Assembly: GCA_903958915.1 (NCBI GenBank)
Contig: CAJBVC010000409.1
Coordinates: forward strand, 1-5,188
Direction of reading: 5' to 3'
DNA from: an uncultured beta proteobacterium
GTDB taxonomy: Bacteria; Pseudomonadota; Gammaproteobacteria; Burkholderiales; Burkholderiaceae_C
Length of the DNA stretch: 5,188 nt
How positions within the stretch are numbered: position 1 is the first letter of the stretch; each line of letters opens with the position of its first letter. The notes beneath the pieces were generated by a model. That model ran no database searches. It worked only from the letters and a program-made list of their open reading frames with translations, and was not told the origin of the DNA. Both the position numbers and the translations under genes were made by a program. Of the stretch, positions 1 to 5,188 are shown piece by piece.

Positions 1-619
1 TGCCTGGTCTCAGGCTGCAGCGCCGGTTGCACCGAAAGCGGCGGCGTCCAAGAGCATGATGACCCGGGATGAATTGCGCCGCTGCATGAAGCTGCCCGAC
101 ACCATCAAGACGTTGAATTCGGCGCTGGAGCAGTCCAAGGCCGTACTGGACCAGGATCGGCTCAAAATTGATCCGGCCAAAGCGGAACTAGCCGCATTGC
201 GGGCCGACGTTGAAACCCACAAAGCAGCTGTGCAGAAGACCGATACCGCAGTGCGCGAGTTGTCCAAAGAGATTCAGCAATGGAACGAGGAGCTAGACGA
301 TCTGGAAAAAAAGAGCGACTCGAAGGTCGCCCAACGGCGCTTGAAGCAGATCAAGGGGGAGCAAGCCCCTTTGATGGAACGCAATAAGGAGGCTCTCGCA
401 AAGCGCGACAGCGCCTTTGCTGTCTATGAGGCGGCAGTCGCCAAGTTCAATGCGCGCGGCAAGGAACTGGAGGCATCCATCGCCGAGTGGAATGCGCGCA
501 ATCAACAATTGGTCACCGAAGCTGAAAAAGTGAGCGATCTGCGTGAAGACTATGCGGCTGATTGCTCCAACCGGAGGTTCCGGGAAGAAGACGAGATAGC
601 CATCAAGCAAGGCAAATAG
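1..619 (+). CDS. Probable exported coiled-coil protein, 5'-truncated by window edge
   Basis: I do not recognise a named family. The frame is open to the left edge: reading from base 2, about 18 codons (A-W-S-Q-A-A-A-P-V-A-P-K...) precede the first ATG at 56, so that ATG is probably internal and the real start lies outside the window. This Ala/Pro-rich stretch resembles the region around and after a signal-peptide cleavage site. The visible part is 205 residues and ends in TAG at 617-619. After a short T-R-D-E-L-R-R-C-M segment, nearly all of it is Lys/Glu/Gln/Ala-rich with heptad-like spacing, predicting long alpha-helical coiled coil with a polar, Lys/Arg-rich break near 300-390. There are only two Cys, at 83-85 and 563-565, one at each end of the helical region; they could form a disulfide closing a helical hairpin if the protein is periplasmic (inference). 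No enzymatic motif is visible. A strong palindromic terminator follows 50 bp downstream. Confidence 0.8.
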   Translation, partial: AWSQAAAPVAPKAAASKSMMTRDELRRCMKLPDTIKTLNSALEQSKAVLDQDRLKIDPAKAELAALRADVETHKAAVQKTDTAVRELSKEIQQWNEELDDLEKKSDSKVAQRRLKQIKGEQAPLMERNKEALAKRDSAFAVYEAAVAKFNARGKELEASIAEWNARNQQLVTEAEKVSDLREDYAADCSNRRFREEDEIAIKQGK

Positions 620-633
620 GCAGAATCCTGGCG

Positions 634-659
634 CCCGACTTTCGAAGATCGAAGCCGGG
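634..659. other. Weak stem-loop before the terminator
   Basis: CCCG (634-637) and TTTCGA (640-645) pair with TCGAAG (649-654, one G-T wobble) and CGGG (656-659), leaving a 3-nt loop and a small 2/1 internal loop. No T-run follows it on either strand, so it is not itself a terminator. It sits between the stop codon of the coiled-coil gene and the 28-bp palindrome and could be a transcript 3'-end structure or chance. Confidence 0.3.
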
Positions 660-666
660 GCCGGAC

Positions 667-697
667 AAAAAAAGGGGAGGCAATTGCCTCCCCTTTT
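667..697. terminator. Bidirectional rho-independent terminator
   Basis: Bases 670-683 (AAAAGGGGAGGCAA) and 684-697 (TTGCCTCCCCTTTT) form a perfect 28-bp palindrome. As RNA it folds into an 8-bp GC-rich stem (GGGGAGGC with GCCTCCCC) around an AATT loop, flanked by an A-run on one side and a T-run on the other. Transcripts from the left gene would end in four U; transcripts from the receptor on the minus strand would end in seven U, because the A-run extends from 667 to 673. It lies between two convergent stop codons (619 and 719), exactly where one shared terminator is expected. Confidence 0.9.
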
Positions 698-718
698 GCT
701 TGACAGTATCAGCCTCGA

Positions 719-3295
719 TCAGAACTTGTGATCCAAGCGGACATATGGCTGACGACCATAGCCGTCGTACAGGTAGAAGTTGAAGTTGCGGCCGTCGTAG
801 GCCACGAGTTCTGGCATCTGACCTGTGGCGTTCACTACACCGACCGTGAGCTTGGTGTTCTTGCGGACAGTCCAGGTTCCTTGTATGTCGTGGGTAATGT
901 AAGCGCTGACAACTTGCCCTTCATCGGTTCCATTCGGCCCAATCCAGTTGAGGTTCCAGTTCACGCCAAAGTCACCAAGACGCCAGCCATTACCCAGCGT
1001 TGCACGCTCTCTTGGCAGTCCCAAGAGGCCGACCTGCTCCTGTCCGGAATTGACCAGATTGAGGACGCGGGCGTAACGCAGCTCGTGGTCGAAGCTACCC
1101 ATACCGGCAGCCTTCCACTTGGCGGTAACGCTCATATCAATGTACTTGGCGTCGATTTCACCTTCATTGGCGTAACCGGCCTGGATGCGTTCAATGGCAC
1201 CGGTTGCGTCGCGACGCACATACAAACCAGCAGGAACGGGCAGCGAGCTTTGGCCAGTTGTACGGTCCACCAGTGCGGTTGCGCCGATCAGGGTGATCTT
1301 GTCCTTGATCTTGATGTTGGAGTAGTCAATCTTGGCGCTCAGCCAGTTAGTGGCATCCCACACTGCACCCATAGAGAACTGGTCCGACTTTTCAGAGCTC
1401 AGTGACTTGTTCGACGTGGTGTAGGTGTCGACCTGCACCAGCTTGTTGCCGGAGCAGTCGTTGGAAGGGGTCAGGCCAGCGGTTGCCGGACGGCCAGCAA
1501 CGGGTTTGCTGGACTGGCCACCAAACAGCACGCAGGTTGCAGGGTCAAACACCGATTCGGCGGAGTAGGTTTCCTTTGAGTTCAAGATTGGCAGACTTGG
1601 AGCAGCAAAGCCCTTACCAATGGAACCACGCAACGTCAGAGTCTTCGTGGGCTGCCAACGTACAGCGGCCTTGGGCGAGAAGTCGTTGCCATAGTCAGAG
1701 TACTTCTCGTACCGGCCAGCTACAGTTACTTCGAGATCCTTGACGATCGGCATCAACAACTCAAACGACGCAGAACTCACGTCCCGCTCACCGGCCGAGG
1801 AGTTACCCGCAGAGCCGCCCACCACACCAGCTTCCGACAGCGAGTCGTACTGCTGGTTGTAGTTTTCGTTGCGGGTTTCCGTGCGCAGGACAAGCGAAGA
1901 ACCGCCACCGCCGAGCTTGAACAGGTCATACACGGTCGCCTGTGCATAGGCTTCTTTCTGCTTGAAGAAAGCCTGCACCGACGTCGTGACCCGCATGGAA
2001 TTCAGAATGTCCTCGGAATTTCCAAACGGATTAAACAGGTTGTAGCTGCCATTCGCCGCATTGGCTTCGATTGCCGAGATGAGCAGGTAATTCTTGCCAA
2101 TGTTGTTCGAATTGGCGTCTATCAAATTGACGCCTGCATCCAGTTCGATGCTCTTGGTGAGATTGCCCTGTACGCCCATCGTCACGCCTTTGAGCGTGTC
2201 ATCAAACGTGTTGTCGCGGTTACCGCCTGCGGCGAAACGGTGACGCACTGTGATGGTCTTGTCGGTCGGGTTGTTGGGGGTGTTTCCTGGAATCGTGAAC
2301 TGGCCCAGAGCCGGCGCATAACGGCCAAAACTGTTCTTGCTGGTTAACGAAGTATTAAAGTACGCGCTCCAGTCGGTGGCGATTTTGTACTCACCGCGTG
2401 CAAAAAACGAAGTCTGGTCGATGCTTGCTTCGTCTGCGGCTACCGCGTTAAAGTTGAACGAGCAGCTACCAGAGGAAGTTACGTAGAACGCTCCTTGGTC
2501 ACACCCAATTTTTGGGTCGCCCTTGAGGTTGCCCATCGACGTGTAGCCCACGCCAGCCTTGTTGTAATTGTTGCCGAAAGAAGAAACCCCAAGAACGCTG
2601 CCCCATGGCCTGTCACGTGTAAACACCATGCCACGGCTCTCGGTGCCCATTCCCATCAGGATCTTGCCCTTTTCACCCATTACACCCAAGAGGATGGCAG
2701 TTTCTTTCTTTTCGCCGCCAGCGAGGCCTGGTTTTGTGTAGCCGCCCGACAAAGCCACGCCTTCGAAGTCTTTGCGGGTAATGATGTTGACCACGCCGCC
2801 GATGGCGTCAGATCCATACACGGCCGATGCACCATCGGTCAGGATTTCAATGCGCTCAACCGCGGCCATAGGGACCGAGTTCAAATCGACCGAATCACCC
2901 AGGCTGGGTGATTTGGGCAGGCGGCGGCCATCCAATAGAACCAGCGTACGCTGGGAGCCCAGGCCACGCAGGTCAATCGTTGAAGTGGATTGTGCGGAAC
3001 TGCCCGACTGGGGGCGGAAGTTGCCAGACGAAGAAAAAGTTGACGAGCGCATGAACTCAGCCACGCTGGTTGCGCCGCTGGCTTCCAGTTCTTCGCGTTT
3101 GATGGTGGTGATAGGCAATGCGCCTTCTGTCTCAGCGCGCTTGATACGCGAGCCAGTCACTTCGACACGTTGCAAAGAGGGCTCTGTTTGTGCAACCGCA
3201 GGTTGCATTGCCAAGACCGTAGCGGTTGCGCCACAAGCAAGAAGTACCGACCGAGCCAATGCGCTACGGCGGAAATTGGGAGCCTTTTGTTTCAT
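719..3295 (-). CDS. TonB-dependent outer-membrane receptor
   Basis: An 858-residue receptor predicted to move a scarce ligand across the outer membrane using TonB/ExbB/ExbD energy. Residues 1-35 form a signal peptide (basic N-region, hydrophobic core, A-V-A cleavage before Gln36). RVEVTGSRIKR at 43-53 is a TonB-box-like segment. The plug domain spans about 58-175, with the typical IDLRGLGSQRTLVLLDGRR (107-125), AAVERIEILTDGASAVYGSD (144-163) and GGVVNIITRK (166-175). The rest is beta-barrel with alternating polar/aromatic strands, ending Y-V-R-L-D-H-K-F with the terminal Phe expected of an outer-membrane protein. The mature protein has four Cys in two close pairs (265/278 and 588/614), likely in surface loops. 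The start at 3295 is chosen because it begins the signal peptide and has GGAG 5 bp upstream; the frame stays open to 3406, but those 37 extra residues break the signal peptide. The ligand cannot be told from sequence. No FecA-type signalling extension is seen. The hydroxylase gene is divergent from it. Confidence 0.95.
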   Translation of the reverse strand: MKQKAPNFRRSALARSVLLACGATATVLAMQPAVAQTEPSLQRVEVTGSRIKRAETEGALPITTIKREELEASGATSVAEFMRSSTFSSSGNFRPQSGSSAQSTSTIDLRGLGSQRTLVLLDGRRLPKSPSLGDSVDLNSVPMAAVERIEILTDGASAVYGSDAIGGVVNIITRKDFEGVALSGGYTKPGLAGGEKKETAILLGVMGEKGKILMGMGTESRGMVFTRDRPWGSVLGVSSFGNNYNKAGVGYTSMGNLKGDPKIGCDQGAFYVTSSGSCSFNFNAVAADEASIDQTSFFARGEYKIATDWSAYFNTSLTSKNSFGRYAPALGQFTIPGNTPNNPTDKTITVRHRFAAGGNRDNTFDDTLKGVTMGVQGNLTKSIELDAGVNLIDANSNNIGKNYLLISAIEANAANGSYNLFNPFGNSEDILNSMRVTTSVQAFFKQKEAYAQATVYDLFKLGGGGSSLVLRTETRNENYNQQYDSLSEAGVVGGSAGNSSAGERDVSSASFELLMPIVKDLEVTVAGRYEKYSDYGNDFSPKAAVRWQPTKTLTLRGSIGKGFAAPSLPILNSKETYSAESVFDPATCVLFGGQSSKPVAGRPATAGLTPSNDCSGNKLVQVDTYTTSNKSLSSEKSDQFSMGAVWDATNWLSAKIDYSNIKIKDKITLIGATALVDRTTGQSSLPVPAGLYVRRDATGAIERIQAGYANEGEIDAKYIDMSVTAKWKAAGMGSFDHELRYARVLNLVNSGQEQVGLLGLPRERATLGNGWRLGDFGVNWNLNWIGPNGTDEGQVVSAYITHDIQGTWTVRKNTKLTVGVVNATGQMPELVAYDGRNFNFYLYDGYGRQPYVRLDHKF

Positions 3296-3299
3296 GAAT

Positions 3300-3304
3300 T
3301 CTCC
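3300..3304 (-). promoter_or_regulatory. Ribosome binding site deciding the receptor start
   Basis: On the minus strand GGAGA (3304-3300) stands 5 bp (counting from GGAG) before the ATG at 3295-3293, preceded by a T-run. This Shine-Dalgarno match supports the start at 3295 over the in-frame upstream ATG at 3406. Confidence 0.8.
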
Positions 3305-3497
3305 AAAAAAGAAATTACTGCCCAGCCTGATTGCTGAGGCAGCGCCAAACCAACGCCAAGCACACGCATAAAGCATGCCAGCGCCGAAATCTGGAACGAC
3401 ACCCATTTTCGCCAGTCTTCGTAAACAGATGTAACCGTCAGGTTATCGAAATCGTCCGAAAGCAATTCGAAAAAATGCCACTGCAATCGGGTAAAGA

Positions 3498-3526
3498 ATC
3501 GTAAGCCTTTGATTTAATTAAGTAAA
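3498..3526 (-). promoter_or_regulatory. Candidate sigma-70 promoter for the receptor
   Basis: On the minus strand TTTACT (3526-3521) is followed after exactly 17 bp by TACGAT (3503-3498), each matching four of six consensus positions, within AT-rich DNA. Transcription would begin near 3491 and give a leader of about 195 nt. The match is modest and other placements are possible. Confidence 0.35.
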
Positions 3527-3527
3527 T

Positions 3528-3548
3528 TCTCAGTCGTGCGACTCGCAC
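3528..3548 (+). repeat. Imperfect direct repeat, copy 1 (TCTCAGT...TCGCAC)
   Basis: Starts TCTCAGT (3528-3534) and ends TCGCAC (3543-3548). It contains AGTCG-TG-CGACT (3532-3543), a 5-bp-arm inverted repeat that carries one copy of the TGCGACT motif (3537-3543). The related copy is at 3611-3628. It abuts the -35 side of the candidate receptor promoter, so a regulator site is plausible but unproven. Confidence 0.45.
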
Positions 3549-3607
3549 TTGTGGTTTCAGTAAATCCAAGCCGCTTCCATTGAGGGTTTCTACTTATGAA
3601 TTTATTG

Positions 3608-3636
3608 TTGTCTCAGTTGCAGTCGCACAACACAAT
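3608..3636 (+). promoter_or_regulatory. Weak candidate promoter for the hydroxylase
   Basis: TTGTCT (3608-3613), 17 bp, then CACAAT (3631-3636); each hexamer matches four of six sigma-70 consensus bases. The -10 is poor, lacking the first T. If real, it overlaps copy 2 of the direct repeat and the left arms of the nested inverted repeat, and would start transcription near 3643. Low certainty. Confidence 0.2.
3611..3628 (+). repeat. Imperfect direct repeat, copy 2 (TCTCAGT...TCGCAC)
   Basis: Starts TCTCAGT (3611-3617) and ends AGTCGCAC (3621-3628), matching copy 1 at 3528-3548 apart from a three-base length difference in the middle and a few substitutions. It contains TGCGACT in the opposite orientation (AGTCGCA, 3621-3627) and supplies the left outer arm of the nested inverted repeat. 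Confidence 0.45.
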
Positions 3637-3690
3637 ACATCAGGCTGACTTGAGCCTGTAATGTGTTGCATTGGGCTACCATGCGACTGC
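3619..3690. repeat. Three-tier nested inverted repeat upstream of the hydroxylase
   Basis: Three sets of perfectly complementary arms are nested in order: GCAGTCGCA (3619-3627) with TGCGACTGC (3682-3690), CAACACA (3628-3634) with TGTGTTG (3662-3668), and CAGGCT (3641-3646) with AGCCTG (3653-3658). Together they give 22 base pairs, a 6-nt loop, a 6/3 internal loop and a 13-nt bulge on the right. No T-run follows, so it is not an intrinsic terminator. It ends 37 bp before the hydroxylase ATG. It could be a folded 5' leader, or overlapping operators for a dimeric regulator. Confidence 0.6.
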
Positions 3691-3727
3691 CTGACAAATC
3701 AATGCGGGCGAGACCTCATCCAACACC

Positions 3728-5071
3728 ATGTCAACCAATCCACTGGCCGATCGGCTACAGCAAGCCAATGACTTTGTGCGTTCCGGCGAAGTGCTGCAGG
3801 CCGAGTTTCGCTACCTGGCTATATTGAAAGAGTGGCCGCAAAGTCTGGAAGCTTTGACCGCTATCGCGGAACTCGCGTTGCTGCGTGACGACATCGAGCG
3901 CGCGATACAGTTTTTTCAGCAGGCGATGCAGTTGCACCCTGGGGAAGCACCGGTGTTCATGCGTTTTGCGGAAGTCCTCATCGCGTCGGGACAGTCCCGG
4001 GAGGCGCGCAAAATCGTCGAGGCAGTGCTTTACCGGCTACCAGCCAATTCTGAAGCGTGGCTCATGCTGGGCTGGTTGCGCAAGCACGCGGGCGATGCGC
4101 TGGGAGCTTTACGTGCCTGGTACCAGGCGATCAACCGCGCGCACCGGGCCGGGATTTGGCTGGGTGCTGATACAACACCACCGCATCTGCTTGCACCAGT
4201 GACGCAGGCTGCGGAAGCTTTGCACCAGGGCAGTCGGGAATTGTTTTTGAATTCTTATGAGTCCCTTCGTCAGGAGGTAGGTACAGGGGTGTTAAGCCGC
4301 GTAGACCGGGCCGTGCAAGGCTACCTGGGCGAATGGGATGCGTCGCCGGCCGATGCGCGGCAGCGGCCCAAGTTTTTCTACTTTCCGGACTTGCCGCCAG
4401 GCCCGTACCATGACCCGTTTCTGCAACCGTGGGCGCAGCAATTGCTGGATTCCTACCCCGGTATTCGCTCCGAAGCCATCCGCGTGTTGAAAGAAGACCA
4501 GCGTCTTGCGGATTTTCTGGAGTTTCCAGCGGGCAGCAAGGTAGAGGAGTACCTGCAGGGCGCCGGTCCACGGCCCTCGTGGGAAGCACTATTTTTCTAC
4601 CGGCATGGGCAACGGTTTGACGAAAACCATGTCCGCTGTCCCCAAACCAGTGCAGCCCTGGAGTCGATCGAACTCTGTCGCATTGCCGACCAGGCCCCAG
4701 AGATCTGCTTTTCGGTGTTGTCGCCCGGTTCCCACATCATGCCGCACTACGGCGTAACCAACACCCGCCTGGTGATGCATCTGCCGCTTCTGGTGCCCAG
4801 CGATTGCGCGCTCCGTATCGTCGACGGTGGCGAACATTGCTGGACAGAGGGCGAACTGATGATGTTTGACGATACCTTCCAGCACGAAGCGTGGAACCGC
4901 TCCGCGTCAACCCGCATGATTCTGCTGATGGACTGCTGGAACCCGCATCTGACCGACCCCGAGCGCCTTGCCGTGAAACAGCTGGTTGAAACCATATCCG
5001 ACTTCCAGCGGCTGGATAACTTTGCCCCACTTGACCCCGCGGGAGTTGCCAATTTGCTACAAAAATCATAG
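3728..5071 (+). CDS. TPR-containing aspartyl/asparaginyl beta-hydroxylase
   Basis: A 447-residue predicted Fe(II)/2-oxoglutarate dioxygenase of the aspartyl/asparaginyl beta-hydroxylase family, which adds a hydroxyl to the beta-carbon of Asp/Asn in proteins or peptides. No signal peptide or membrane segment is present, so it should act in the cytoplasm. Four TPR-like repeats cover about 6-37, 40-71, 74-105 and 108-139 and probably bind the substrate or a partner. A linker with RPKFFYFPDLPP (213-224) and WEALFFYRHGQRFDEN (285-300) leads into the catalytic fold. Compared from memory with human AspH, the iron ligands are His340 (in MPHYG) and His386 (in FQHEAW), the 2-oxoglutarate contacts are Ser329, His351 and Arg396, and their spacings agree exactly. 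As in AspH, Gly342 occupies the place of the usual acidic third iron ligand. The start at 3728 is the only possible one: an in-frame stop lies at 3692 and no start codon between, although no good Shine-Dalgarno is present (GGGCGAG at 3706-3712 is far). The natural substrate is unknown. No terminator is visible after the TAG. Confidence 0.93.
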   Translation: MSTNPLADRLQQANDFVRSGEVLQAEFRYLAILKEWPQSLEALTAIAELALLRDDIERAIQFFQQAMQLHPGEAPVFMRFAEVLIASGQSREARKIVEAVLYRLPANSEAWLMLGWLRKHAGDALGALRAWYQAINRAHRAGIWLGADTTPPHLLAPVTQAAEALHQGSRELFLNSYESLRQEVGTGVLSRVDRAVQGYLGEWDASPADARQRPKFFYFPDLPPGPYHDPFLQPWAQQLLDSYPGIRSEAIRVLKEDQRLADFLEFPAGSKVEEYLQGAGPRPSWEALFFYRHGQRFDENHVRCPQTSAALESIELCRIADQAPEICFSVLSPGSHIMPHYGVTNTRLVMHLPLLVPSDCALRIVDGGEHCWTEGELMMFDDTFQHEAWNRSASTRMILLMDCWNPHLTDPERLAVKQLVETISDFQRLDNFAPLDPAGVANLLQKS

Positions 5072-5188
5072 ATCAATACGCACAACCGGCAATACATACC
5101 TTAGGCTTGGTGGTAGATTCAGTAGGTCAACCCTCTCCTATATGCACGCTATCTTTTAACTTCATGAAAAATACCAAAAAATGACACA
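5072..5188. other. Downstream intergenic end of window, nothing supported
   Basis: This AT-rich 117-bp tail holds no clear terminator hairpin, promoter or gene. An ATG at 5164 gives only six codons before a stop, and an ATG at 5180 runs off the edge after two codons without a ribosome binding site. All three minus-strand frames meet a stop within about 60 bases of the right edge. Confidence 0.5.

Larger units (their letters stand above)
3296..3727. other. Divergent intergenic control region
   Basis: These 432 bp separate the divergent receptor and hydroxylase genes. The part next to the receptor (3296-3480) would be its 5' leader. The middle (about 3490-3610) is clearly AT-rich compared with the flanking genes and is the likely promoter zone. 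The part next to the hydroxylase (3611-3690) is dense in inverted repeats. I found no convincing Fur-type GATAAT array and no tRNA-like fold or riboswitch class that I recognise. Short reading frames crossing it lack protein-like features. Confidence 0.7.

Noticed and set aside
56..619. ATG at 56 as the true start of the coiled-coil gene
   Set aside because: The frame is open through to the left edge with plausible protein sequence, and no Shine-Dalgarno is seen before 56.
3221..3245. Lipoprotein signal (L-L-A-C at residues 18-21) in the receptor
   Set aside because: The hydrophobic core continues past the Cys and ends at a good A-V-A signal peptidase I site; receptors of this type are not lipoproteins.
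728..3371. Long plus-strand frames within the receptor gene (728-1405, 1402-1743, 2495-2911, 2772-3371)
   Set aside because: They are antisense to a clearly real protein, lack family features and ribosome binding sites, and reflect its codon bias.
3296..3406. N-terminal extension of the receptor by 37 residues to the ATG at 3406
   Set aside because: The extension would bury the clear signal peptide inside the protein, and the ATG at 3295 has a well-placed GGAG.
3296..3600. Fur box or other iron-responsive operator near the receptor
   Set aside because: The AT-rich stretches do not contain a credible repeat of the GATAAT hexamer.
4131..5097. Minus-strand frames opposite the hydroxylase gene
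   Set aside because: Their translations are low-complexity Arg/Pro/Ser-rich or featureless, and they overlap one another and a well-supported gene.
5164..5188. Start of another gene at the right edge
   Set aside because: The ATG at 5164 meets a stop after six codons and the ATG at 5180 has only two codons in view and no ribosome binding site.

Overview
The window looks like chromosomal DNA of a betaproteobacterium, most likely Burkholderiales (Comamonadaceae-like). This rests on the moderately GC-rich coding sequence, the style of the signal peptide and TonB-box region of the receptor, and the general look of the secreted coiled-coil protein. It is an impression from sequence style, not the result of a search. 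I see no rRNA, tRNA, CRISPR array, insertion sequence or phage gene. The three genes appear intact, except that the first is cut by the left edge.

Layout, left to right. (1) Positions 1-619, plus strand: the 3' part of a gene for a probably exported, highly charged, coiled-coil protein. (2) Positions 620-718: a short convergent gap with a 28-bp perfect palindrome (670-697), best read as a bidirectional rho-independent terminator, and a weaker hairpin before it. (3) Positions 719-3295, minus strand: an 858-residue TonB-dependent outer-membrane receptor with signal peptide, TonB-box-like segment, plug and beta-barrel ending in Phe. (4) Positions 3296-3727: a 432-bp divergent intergenic region, AT-rich in its middle, with candidate promoters, recurring TGCGACT motifs and a three-tier nested inverted repeat. 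(5) Positions 3728-5071, plus strand: a 447-residue cytoplasmic protein with four N-terminal TPR repeats and a C-terminal aspartyl/asparaginyl beta-hydroxylase domain, an Fe(II)/2-oxoglutarate dioxygenase. (6) Positions 5072-5188: no gene that I can support.

The most interesting part is the back-to-back pair of a TonB-dependent receptor and a TPR-aspartyl hydroxylase, whose shared control region is rich in symmetric motifs. The receptor would bring an unknown ligand across the outer membrane using TonB energy. The hydroxylase would hydroxylate Asp/Asn side chains of an unknown target in the cytoplasm and needs iron and oxygen. That the two serve one uptake or modification system is an inference from position only. 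The coiled-coil gene is convergent with the receptor and insulated by the terminator, so it is probably unrelated.
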